6,271 nt of DNA from assembly GCA_021780625.1 (NCBI GenBank), contig JAJXYI010000340.1, positions 1 to 6,271 of the forward strand, read 5' to 3'. Below the pieces are notes generated by a model, which saw nothing but the letters and a program-made list of their open reading frames with translations, made no database searches and had not been told where the DNA came from. Positions 1 to 6,064 of the stretch are shown here, piece by piece (the first letter of the stretch is position 1; the number at the start of each line of letters is the position of its first letter). The stretch comes from a bacterium. GTDB taxonomy: Bacteria > Verrucomicrobiota > Verrucomicrobiae > Opitutales > Opitutaceae. Made by a program: the position numbers and the translations under genes.

Positions 1-1180
1 GCGAGGGCGTGAAGTCGCCCGCGAGCATCTTGATGAAGCGGTTGTCCATCTTCACGAAGCCCGGATTCGAGGCGTCGAGCTGGAACGGCACCTCGCCGTA
101 GCCCTTGCCGCCGCGGTTCACGAGCATTGCCTTCGGGAAGCGGTAGGGCTCCTTCGCGAGGTGGTAGACATGCGTTCCGAGGGCTGCGGCCTGCGAGGCG
201 CTCAGCGGCACCGCGACGATGCGTGGATCGGCGCTAAGGAAGGCGAGCGAGGTCCCGCTTACATCGTGGCCGCCGTGGTCGAGCGACACCGTGATGGTTT
301 TCCAATCAATGAAGGGGTCCTGGTAGCTGAACGGGGTCTCGTCGACGTGGAGCAGGGCGTAGTCCTGAGTACCGTCCGAGACCACCACTGACGCGGTCTT
401 GCCCGACCGCTGCAGCGTGCCGAGGAAGGAGTTGTCGCGTGCGGCGCGGACGTCCACAGCGACGCGGTTCGCGAGGAATTCATTGAACAGGACGTTCGCG
501 TTGATCGGTCGGTTGTCGCGGATCTCCTTGGTGAGCTCTCCGGAATTCGCGGCGAGCTTGTCGACGCCCTGGGCGAGCTGGATTGTCGTCGCCTGGACCT
601 TCTGCCGTTCGAGCCGTTCAGCCTGCACCTGCTGCTTGAGCGAGTCGGCCGTCTGCTGGAGCAGGCGCTTTTCCTCGTCGGCCACCTTCACGGCAACGCT
701 CAGGTTCTGGATCCGATTGGCGGAGTCGGCCTGGGCCTTCTGAAGCGCGTCGAGCTGTTCCTTCTGCCGCTTCGCCTGGTCGTCGCGCAGGGCGAGTTCA
801 CGTTCGAGTGCGGCGAGGCGCGCCTGGCGCGCGGCGGCGAGCTGCTCGGCCGAAAGGAGCTGGGTGTGCAGGGTGCCGGCCTGCGTCTGGGTGGCCTGGA
901 GCGAGGCGCTGAGCTGGGACTTCTCCGCCTGCAGCGAGGCGACCGATTGGGAGCGTTGAGCAAGCTCGCTGGCGAGGCGGTTTCGCGTGGACTGCTCATC
1001 CGCGAGCGACTGGCGCATCGTGGCGACGAGGTCCTGCTCGGCGGTCGCCGCCCCGCTGGTGGCGTGCGGCGGGATCGCCGCATGCGTCGGGCGGAACGGC
1101 TCCGCCTTCTCCCAGCGCGTGAGCGCGAGGAGATTGAGCAGGAGGAAGTCGCAGATGACGAGGAGGAGCGTTTTGTTCAT
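1..1180 (-). CDS. Membrane-anchored coiled-coil protein of unknown function, 3' end missing
   Basis: The frame is open from the ATG at 1180 to the left edge, giving 393 residues with no stop, so the C-terminus is outside the window. Residues about 4-20 form one hydrophobic helix (LLLVICDFLLLNLLAL) with Cys10 and Asp11 inside it. It reads as an uncleaved N-terminal anchor, since no lipobox or clear signal-peptidase site follows. Residues 22-45 are a Pro/Ala-rich linker. Residues about 46-222 are rich in Gln, Ala, Leu, Glu, Lys and Arg with heptad-like spacing, which predicts a long coiled coil. From about 228 the composition changes to a compact, probably beta-rich domain (for example TASVVVSDG, YALLHVDETPF) that is unfinished at the edge. 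The gene starts 30 bases after the stop of the 556-residue membrane protein, in the same direction, so co-transcription is likely. No good Shine-Dalgarno precedes the ATG, but an in-frame TAG at 1211-1213 limits the start. Function is not recognised; a cell-envelope scaffold or a partner of the upstream protein is inference. Confidence 0.85.
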   Translation of the reverse strand, partial: MNKTLLLVICDFLLLNLLALTRWEKAEPFRPTHAAIPPHATSGAATAEQDLVATMRQSLADEQSTRNRLASELAQRSQSVASLQAEKSQLSASLQATQTQAGTLHTQLLSAEQLAAARQARLAALERELALRDDQAKRQKEQLDALQKAQADSANRIQNLSVAVKVADEEKRLLQQTADSLKQQVQAERLERQKVQATTIQLAQGVDKLAANSGELTKEIRDNRPINANVLFNEFLANRVAVDVRAARDNSFLGTLQRSGKTASVVVSDGTQDYALLHVDETPFSYQDPFIDWKTITVSLDHGGHDVSGTSLAFLSADPRIVAVPLSASQAAALGTHVYHLAKEPYRFPKAMLVNRGGKGYGEVPFQLDASNPGFVKMDNRFIKMLAGDFTPS

Positions 1181-1210
1181 CGCACGGAGCGGGGTTGCCG
1201 GAACCCGGGC

Positions 1211-2881
1211 CTATTTGGCCGGCTGGGCCTGGAGCGCGGCACCCTGGCTTTCAAGGATGAGCGTGCGCTTGTACGGGCGCACATGGCGGATCTTCACCAG
1301 CGCCACGCAGGTGATTCCGAAGAGATTGGAGGAATACGCAGCGAGCAGGTTGGGCTCGATGATGCGCAGCACCTGGAGCACCAGCGCGGTGGCCGTGCCT
1401 GCGATGCCGATGTACAGGCCGCTGTCGAACAGGTTTTCCTCATTTTCCATGAGGCGGAGCTTCAACGCGGGTGACATGTCCTGGCGGCCGATCTCGCGAA
1501 TCTTGAGCAGGCAGATGAGGTACATCACGACCTGGAGGGCCGCGAAGATGGCGATGGAGAGCAGGGTGGATGAGTCCATGGCGAGAGGAGAGGTGGTTGC
1601 GTGTTGAGTTACGGAAGGCGGTTGGGCGGTGAGGGCGGGGATGAGCAGGTGGGCCTTGAATTCGGAGATGGGGGCGGCCTTGAGCAGGTAGGGTTCGGTG
1701 GCGAGGGCGAACAGGGCTCCGATCAGGAGCGCCAGCACGCCGCTCTTGGCGTGGGGAAGCGCCGGCCCGAAACCGGGCTGGGCGCGAAAAAGCAGGCGGT
1801 CGAGTCCCTTGAGCAGGGCGAAGGCTCCCACGAGGAAACCGAGCCAGCGCAGGACCAGGGAGAGTCGCGGATAGAGGATGCCCAGCGACGCTGCTTCGCT
1901 CAGTCCGGCCACCGGGCTGCGGTTGATCGGGAGCTGGCGCTCCACGAGCAGCCGGGCAGCTCCCCGGCCCAGTCCCATCGCGGTGCGCAAATCCGCCAGT
2001 CCTGACTTGCCGTAGTGCAGGAGGTACGCGGCGACGCGGTCTGCGGAGGACGAATAAAGCGCCGCGGCGTAGATCAAGGGCAGCTCGTGTGGCGCCACGC
2101 GGGCGAGGTGCGCGTATTCACCCACGGTCTTTGTGTCCTCGGTGCGGTTCAGTAACTCGCACAGCTGCACCCAGTCGAGCCGTCGCGCGAGCGACAGCAG
2201 GTCCAGGAATACGCCTTCCAGGTCGCCCAGCTGATTCTGACGAAGGGCCGTGTCGGTCATCGCCCGGACCTGCCGCTGGAGCGCCGGCGAAAAGTGATCT
2301 CCCTGGTAGAGCAGGGCTGAGAGCAGGATTAAGGTGTCCAGCGGCTGGCCACCCGGTTCCTTCGCGGGCGCGAACCGTCCGGTCTGATTCAGATCCTCGA
2401 GTTTCAGCAGGCTCTGCACGCCGAGCGAACGGGAGTTGGCGAGGTAGGAACGCAGCGCGTCGCGCGCATCCTCCGGCACCAGGAAATCGATCACCGGCGT
2501 GCTCACCGAGGGCGCGCCGCCCGGACGCTTGAGCTTGAGCACAGGGTCCAGATACGGATCCCATCCGCCCCAGGCCACGAGCTCAGACTGCTTGGCGGCC
2601 AGGGACGCGATGGAAGCGCGCAGCGCCGGCGCACCAGGGTCGTGGATCGCCTCGGCGGCATCGAGCAACAGGGTGGCGGGCCCGATCTTCTCGGATTGGA
2701 CCCACTCCTGCCCCACGGCTGCGAGGTCGGGCGTGCCGGCGCCCGCCTTGCGCAGGAGGGGAAGCGTCACCGACCCCAGATTGACCGGCAATGCCCAGGC
2801 GGCCGCCAGGGCGAGCAGCCCCACCGCAAGCCAGACCGCAGCCTGCGCGGCGCCGGAGCGTTGTTCGGTTTGCTGGCTCAT
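1211..2881 (-). CDS. Six-helix membrane protein with large helical extracytoplasmic domain, function unknown
   Basis: This 556-residue protein starts at the ATG at 2881; no ATG, GTG or TTG occurs upstream before an in-frame stop near 2912, so the start is well constrained. Residues 13-33 form an N-terminal membrane helix. Residues about 34-340 are soluble and mostly alpha-helical (for example LEGVFLDLLSLARRLDW) and could be a helical-repeat fold, though I see no clean TPR motif. Further hydrophobic helices lie near 341-361, 381-399, 439-460, 488-508 and 511-531. Basic residues follow helices 2, 4 and 6 (LKIREIGR; KIRHVRPYKR), which by the positive-inside rule puts residues 34-340 outside and the C-terminus in the cytoplasm. 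The last three helices thus share the orientation of ExbB/TolQ, but the cytoplasmic loop is short (about 27 residues) and the family signature is not evident. It is followed after 30 bases by the coiled-coil gene, a likely operon partner. I do not recognise a named family. Confidence 0.85.
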   Translation of the reverse strand: MSQQTEQRSGAAQAAVWLAVGLLALAAAWALPVNLGSVTLPLLRKAGAGTPDLAAVGQEWVQSEKIGPATLLLDAAEAIHDPGAPALRASIASLAAKQSELVAWGGWDPYLDPVLKLKRPGGAPSVSTPVIDFLVPEDARDALRSYLANSRSLGVQSLLKLEDLNQTGRFAPAKEPGGQPLDTLILLSALLYQGDHFSPALQRQVRAMTDTALRQNQLGDLEGVFLDLLSLARRLDWVQLCELLNRTEDTKTVGEYAHLARVAPHELPLIYAAALYSSSADRVAAYLLHYGKSGLADLRTAMGLGRGAARLLVERQLPINRSPVAGLSEAASLGILYPRLSLVLRWLGFLVGAFALLKGLDRLLFRAQPGFGPALPHAKSGVLALLIGALFALATEPYLLKAAPISEFKAHLLIPALTAQPPSVTQHATTSPLAMDSSTLLSIAIFAALQVVMYLICLLKIREIGRQDMSPALKLRLMENEENLFDSGLYIGIAGTATALVLQVLRIIEPNLLAAYSSNLFGITCVALVKIRHVRPYKRTLILESQGAALQAQPAK

Positions 2882-2902
2882 GCGGATAGGAAAACGGTCG
2901 CC

Positions 2903-2925
2903 CCGCGCGAGCCGTCAAGGCGCGG
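2903..2925. repeat. GC-rich inverted repeat in divergent spacer
   Basis: CCGCGC (2903-2908) pairs perfectly with GCGCGG (2920-2925) across an 11-base loop. It lies 22 bases upstream of the membrane-protein start on the minus strand. It could be an RNA hairpin in that gene's leader or an operator. In DNA this GC-rich a 6-bp repeat may also be chance. Confidence 0.35.
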
Positions 2926-2936
2926 ACAATCAATCG

Positions 2937-2954
2937 CGCCGGCAGGGGCCGGCG
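2937..2954. repeat. Strong GC hairpin in divergent spacer
   Basis: CGCCGGC (2937-2943) and GCCGGCG (2948-2954) form a perfect 7-bp all-GC stem with a 4-base AGGG loop. No T-run follows on either strand, so it does not look like a classical terminator, and no gene in the spacer ends here. It sits between two diverging genes, where an operator, a leader structure or a dispersed palindromic repeat are all possible. The rest of the 2882-3100 spacer shows no convincing gene, and I could not assign -35/-10 boxes with confidence. Confidence 0.5.
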
Positions 2955-3064
2955 ACGACGGCATGGGCGTCCGTGTCGGGTTCATGGTCAATCTACGTCG
3001 GTTCTAGTTCGGTGTGGCGGGAGCGCAAATCTCGCCTTGCGGTCAGGCAGGCGAAATTACGCTT

Positions 3065-3088
3065 GTGAATCTCCCTCCAAAAATTCAC
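3065..3088 (+). repeat. Small inverted repeat upstream of def
   Basis: GTGAAT (3065-3070) is repeated inverted as ATTCAC (3083-3088) around a 12-base spacer, ending 12 bases before the chosen def start. It is AT-richer than its surroundings. It could be a leader hairpin or operator for def; with six matching pairs it could also be chance. Its first three bases are a GTG in the def frame, the alternative start discussed under def. Confidence 0.3.
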
Positions 3089-3100
3089 TTCGAGAGACCG

Positions 3101-3673
3101 ATGCTGCTCCCGATTGTTCACTACAACAACCCGATCCTTCGTCAACGAGGCGTAAAGGTGGCCGAGTTTGACGCACCGTTGCGTAAGCTGGTGGATGACA
3201 TGATCGAAACGATGCACGCGGCCGAGGGCATCGGGCTCGCCGCCCAACAGATCGGGCGCGCGATCCAGTTGTGCGTGGTCGACTTGCGCGCCACGGACAA
3301 GGATTTTGACTGGTTGCTCGACGGAGCGAAGCCGCCCGCGGACATCCTGATGCCGTTCGCGGTTATCAACCCGAAGATCACGCCCAAGCCCGGTACCCGG
3401 AAGATGGTTTACGAGGAGGGCTGCCTGTCATTCCCCGAGATTCGCGGCGACGTCGTGCGCCCGGACGAGGTGCTCGTCCAGTATCAGGATGCGTATGGCG
3501 TATCGCACGAATTGCTCTGCAATGGACTGCTGTCGCGCTGCATCCAGCACGAGACCGATCATTTGAACGGCACGCTCTTCATCGACCGCATGGAAAAGGC
3601 GGTCCGCGCCAAGGTGGAGCCGGCCGTCAAGGAGCTCGCCCGCAAAACAAAGACCGCCTCGGAGGCCGCCTGA
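3101..3673 (+). CDS. def: Peptide deformylase
   Basis: This cytoplasmic metalloenzyme removes the N-formyl group from the initiator methionine of new proteins, before methionine aminopeptidase acts. All three family motifs are present in the 190-residue product: GIGLAAQQ (43-50, the GxGLAAxQ motif), EGCLS (106-110, metal ligand Cys108) and HETDH (150-154, metal ligands His150 and His154, catalytic Glu151). The N-terminus (LPIVHYNNPILRQRG) matches the usual beginning of the family, which supports the ATG at 3101. The frame is open further upstream, with GTG at 3065 and 3014, but the added residues do not look like family sequence. A GAGAG at 3092-3096 is a weak, closely spaced ribosome site. 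The segment between motifs I and II is longer than in the E. coli enzyme (about 20 extra residues around 65-85). It is the only plus-strand gene; fmt, the frequent partner, is not next to it here, and def instead converges on lnt. Confidence 0.97.
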   Translation: MLLPIVHYNNPILRQRGVKVAEFDAPLRKLVDDMIETMHAAEGIGLAAQQIGRAIQLCVVDLRATDKDFDWLLDGAKPPADILMPFAVINPKITPKPGTRKMVYEEGCLSFPEIRGDVVRPDEVLVQYQDAYGVSHELLCNGLLSRCIQHETDHLNGTLFIDRMEKAVRAKVEPAVKELARKTKTASEAA

Positions 3674-3679
3674 GCGGCC
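3664..3679. terminator. Possible hairpin at the def/lnt convergence
   Basis: GGCCGC (3664-3669), loop CTGA (3670-3673) and GCGGCC (3674-3679) form a perfect 6-bp GC stem whose loop contains the def stop codon. The stop of lnt on the other strand is 17 bases away (3697-3699), so one symmetric structure could serve both transcripts. There is no T-run on either side, so it is at best a weak or assisted terminator. Confidence 0.35.
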
Positions 3680-3696
3680 AACGGCGGGGAACTGGG

Positions 3697-5379
3697 TCAG
3701 GGCGTGTTTTCGGTGTCGCCCGAATCTGCGTCGACGACCGCCGGTTGCGGGGCGCGCTGGACGCGCAGGAGGGCAAAGGCGAGGGCGGCCAGCCCGGCGC
3801 TTACGAGCACAAACCAGTCGCCGTGTTTCACGTAGAAACTCTCCCTGCCGATCCAGCGTGAATCTCGGGTCACGTTGATCGTCGCGTCGCCGCGCATGAA
3901 AATCGAACCCTGCGCGTTGTGGACATAGCCGCGAACGTTTCCGAATTCGTCGATCCAGCCGCTCCAGCCGTCGTTCCCGCAGCGCAGCACGGGCCGGCGG
4001 GTTTCGACGGCGCGAAGCACGCTGTGCGTCATCTGTTGCATCGCGGCCGCCCCCTTTCCGTACCAACCGCAGTTGGTCGCGACGAACAGCACCTGCGCCC
4101 CTGCGCGCACGTCCTGAATCGCCAAGTCGGGAAAGATGTCCTCGAAACACACGAGTTCGCCGAAGGGAATGTCGCCCTGTGGGAACGGCACGAGCATCGT
4201 GTGCGGGCCCTTGCCCGGGGTGAAATCACCGCCTACCGGGACGACCTTGTTCAGCCAGCCGAGGATGGACCGGAAGGGCACGTACTCCCCGAACGGAACC
4301 AGATGCCGCTTGGCGTAGAAATCGGGATGGAGGCCCTTGTGCGGCGTGATCAGAAAGATTCCGTTGTACCAGGCTTCCTGGGGCGTGCCGGCATGGTCGA
4401 CGGCGATGGAGCCGAGCAGCAGCGGATGTCCCGCGCGGCGCACGAGGTTCTCCGCCCACGCCTGCACTTCCGGATCGCCGCGGACCGCCCAGGGTGTGCT
4501 CGCTTCCGGCCAGAGCATCAGGTCTGGATAGGTGCGGCCCGCCACGAGCGTGCCGCGCTCGAGGACCTTCAGGATCTCGGGTCCCTTCGCGGGATCCCAT
4601 TTCACCGTCTGCGGAATGTCGGGCTGGATGAACGCGATGCGGCCCAGCGGCACGGTGAACATGCCGCGGTTGAAGGTCTCCTGGACGTGCACGGTCACGC
4701 ATACGATCAGCAGGAACAGGCAGGCGAAGAACTCCTGGCTTCGGCGCTGGAGCCCGGTCTTCCCCTCGCGCAACAGGCGGTGGCCGTACGCGGCGAAGCC
4801 GATGTTTACCGCGATCAGCACGAACGACACGCCCCAGGCTCCCGTGTAGGACGCGATTTGGAGGATGGTGACGCGATCCCACTGGCTCGCCGCGAGCGGC
4901 AGCCACGGGAAACCGCTGAGCAGCCAGGTGCGGGTCCACTCGATCACGACCCAGGCGCCTGCCAGGCCGAAGGTGCACAGGATGCGCTCGAGGGCATTGC
5001 GACCGAGCATGCGGGGCATCACCCACCAGGCGGCGAGGAACCAGGAGCCGACCCACGCGCCGACGATCGGGCCGAGCAGGAACAGGCCGAGCCAGGTGAC
5101 GTGGTGAAGCCAGCCCAGGATGATCGTCCACGCGACGGCATTGGCGCCGAGCACGGTCCAGGCGAAGCGCTTGAACGACGGGCGTTCGTAGGCCCAGAAC
5201 AGCGCCGGGGCGGCGAAGGCGTAGGCAAACTCGGGCACCTTGTACGGCGGGAAGGAGATGACCGTCAGGATGATCGTCGCGACGAACACCGCGGCCGCGG
5301 CGAGGGCGTCGACGTGGCCGGTCCACCAGGCGGGGCCCTGGTCGTACGGGTCGTAGGGAGGGAGTTCGTTGTTCGCCAT
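3697..5379 (-). CDS. lnt: Apolipoprotein N-acyltransferase
   Basis: Lnt is an inner-membrane enzyme that moves an acyl chain from a phospholipid onto the N-terminal cysteine of diacylglyceryl apolipoprotein, the last step of lipoprotein maturation after Lgt and LspA. The 560-residue product has about seven hydrophobic segments in residues 24-231 (including the conserved SGFPW at 155-159), a periplasmic nitrilase-fold domain at about 245-505, and a final helix at about 521-540. The catalytic triad is visible: Glu292 in LWPEAS, Lys357 in YAKRHLVPFGEYVP, Cys411 in LVCFEDIFP. Glu365 in FGEYVP and Glu413 after the cysteine also match conserved residues. It is somewhat longer than E. coli Lnt (512), owing to a hydrophilic N-terminus (PPYDPYDQG) and an acidic tail. 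The start is the ATG at 5379, 30 bases after the stop of the PRiA4b-family gene, so the two may be co-transcribed. No clear Shine-Dalgarno is seen. All key residues are intact, so it should be active. Confidence 0.96.
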   Translation of the reverse strand: MANNELPPYDPYDQGPAWWTGHVDALAAAAVFVATIILTVISFPPYKVPEFAYAFAAPALFWAYERPSFKRFAWTVLGANAVAWTIILGWLHHVTWLGLFLLGPIVGAWVGSWFLAAWWVMPRMLGRNALERILCTFGLAGAWVVIEWTRTWLLSGFPWLPLAASQWDRVTILQIASYTGAWGVSFVLIAVNIGFAAYGHRLLREGKTGLQRRSQEFFACLFLLIVCVTVHVQETFNRGMFTVPLGRIAFIQPDIPQTVKWDPAKGPEILKVLERGTLVAGRTYPDLMLWPEASTPWAVRGDPEVQAWAENLVRRAGHPLLLGSIAVDHAGTPQEAWYNGIFLITPHKGLHPDFYAKRHLVPFGEYVPFRSILGWLNKVVPVGGDFTPGKGPHTMLVPFPQGDIPFGELVCFEDIFPDLAIQDVRAGAQVLFVATNCGWYGKGAAAMQQMTHSVLRAVETRRPVLRCGNDGWSGWIDEFGNVRGYVHNAQGSIFMRGDATINVTRDSRWIGRESFYVKHGDWFVLVSAGLAALAFALLRVQRAPQPAVVDADSGDTENTP

Positions 5380-5409
5380 GGGACGTTGGAAGGGGGGGCG
5401 GCGTGGCGC

Positions 5410-6003
5410 TCAGCGCACGAGCTTGCGGAACGCCTTGTTGATGGCCTCGAGGTCGCAGCGTTCCGAATCGTACTCGGGCCCGAGCCAGTCAAGCCACTCG
5501 CGGCCGAGCTCGGTATGCGGTTCGTGGATGCAGGCGAGCATGTCGTGGTAGGCGTCGAGCCCGCCGCAGTCCTCGGGCGGCCCCGCGCGCTCGCCCGCGA
5601 GGCACGCGGGGTAGCGCTGGCCTTTCACGAGGGGGCCGGACTGCTCGATGGCGATGTCGACCTGCCAGCCGTAGCCGAAGTGGTAGCCGTAGCTGAAGCG
5701 GTCGACCTTATCGAGACCGACGTCGGAGAGGCGGACGTCGCGGTCGTCTGCGATCACGAAATCGTCGCGCTTGAGCGGATTTCCGTAGCGCAGGGTTCCG
5801 ATGGTGAAGGCGTGCGTCTGGTAGTCGAACCAGTCCATGGACAGCTGGATTGCGTCGTGCAGGCGCGAGAGCCACATCGATTCCCGCACGAGGAAGCGCC
5901 GCCAGATGGGCGGGCGGCAGCCGGCCACCTTGAGGTGTAGCTGCAGGACCCGGTCCGACTTGCGCGACGGACCCGGGCCCTTTCCTTCGTGGAGGGAAAT
6001 CAT
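5410..6003 (-). CDS. PRiA4b ORF-3 family protein
   Basis: The 197-residue product matches the PRiA4b ORF-3 family (PF07929), which is also known as a passenger protein of IS1096-type elements and is common on bacterial chromosomes; its biochemical role is not established. Visible family features, in order: PPIWRR (31-36), LSRLHDAIQ (45-53) with a following WFDYQTHAF, the FG-W motif YHFGYGW (107-113), the short motif GPPEDCGG (141-148) and the C-terminal EYDSERCDLEAINKAF (177-192). The central motif differs from the usual YDFGDxW form: the acids flanking FG are His108 and Tyr111. I chose the ATG at 6003. An in-frame TTG at 6042 would add 13 residues, but these are Pro/Gly-rich, do not resemble the family, and are encoded by a 9-bp hairpin more likely to be intergenic. 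Neither start has a good ribosome site. No transposase or repeats flank it, so it looks like a resident gene. It is probably co-transcribed with lnt, though a functional link is unproven. Confidence 0.88.
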   Translation of the reverse strand: MISLHEGKGPGPSRKSDRVLQLHLKVAGCRPPIWRRFLVRESMWLSRLHDAIQLSMDWFDYQTHAFTIGTLRYGNPLKRDDFVIADDRDVRLSDVGLDKVDRFSYGYHFGYGWQVDIAIEQSGPLVKGQRYPACLAGERAGPPEDCGGLDAYHDMLACIHEPHTELGREWLDWLGPEYDSERCDLEAINKAFRKLVR

Positions 6004-6033
6004 GAGCCCGGCACTATGAGGGGCGCCGGGCTC
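6004..6033 (-). terminator. 9-bp GC hairpin between receptor gene and PRiA4b-family gene
   Basis: GAGCCCGGC (6004-6012) and GCCGGGCTC (6025-6033) are perfect inverted repeats around a 12-base loop, the strongest palindrome I found in the window. It lies 31 bases past the receptor stop and directly abuts the ATG at 6003. A role as the receptor gene's terminator is plausible, but only ATGATTT, not a real T-run, follows on the minus strand. It may instead control translation of the next gene. Confidence 0.5.
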
Positions 6034-6043
6034 CGGGGGCAAA

Positions 6044-6059
6044 GGAGATTTTTTTCTCC
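6044..6059 (-). terminator. Small hairpin with A-rich loop after the receptor stop
   Basis: On the minus strand GGAGA, a loop of six A and TCTCC form a 5-bp stem followed by TTTG, just 5 bases after the receptor stop codon at 6065-6067. It is a weak stem with a minimal T stretch, so it is only a candidate terminator, possibly acting in tandem with the GC hairpin at 6004-6033. Confidence 0.35.
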
Positions 6060-6064
6060 CGGGC

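Noticed and set aside
866..1607. Two plus-strand open frames of about 200 codons opposite the left-hand gene pair.
   Set aside because: They are Arg/Glu- or Ser/Arg-rich shadows of the coiled-coil and membrane-protein genes, which have coherent hydrophobic and heptad patterns and matching codon bias.
2089..2564. Open frames of about 147 codons on both strands within the membrane-protein gene.
   Set aside because: Arg/Pro/Ala/Ser-rich composition and complete overlap with a gene having an intact transmembrane pattern.
3030..3070. Possible promoter elements (TTGCGG and the AT-richer CGAAATTACG) before def.
   Set aside because: The match to known -35/-10 boxes and spacing is too weak to annotate.
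3014..3100. A longer def reading frame starting at GTG 3014 or GTG 3065.
   Set aside because: The added residues do not resemble deformylase N-termini, while the ATG at 3101 begins exactly where the family sequence begins.
4226..5326. A 366-codon minus-strand frame inside lnt in another phase.
   Set aside because: Its product is dominated by Arg, Pro and Ala, the usual +1/+2 shadow of a GC-rich gene; the Lnt frame holds the catalytic triad.
3919..5940. A 673-codon open frame on the plus strand, antisense to lnt and most of the PRiA4b-family gene.
   Set aside because: lnt and the PRiA4b gene on the other strand have clear family motifs. The antisense product is a low-complexity mix of Arg, Glu, Ala, Gly, His and Val with no domain, and it is expected from GC-rich codon use in the real genes.
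5410..6003. Possible insertion element, since the PRiA4b ORF-3 family is known from IS1096.
   Set aside because: No transposase, terminal inverted repeats or target duplications are seen around it, and base composition matches the neighbours.
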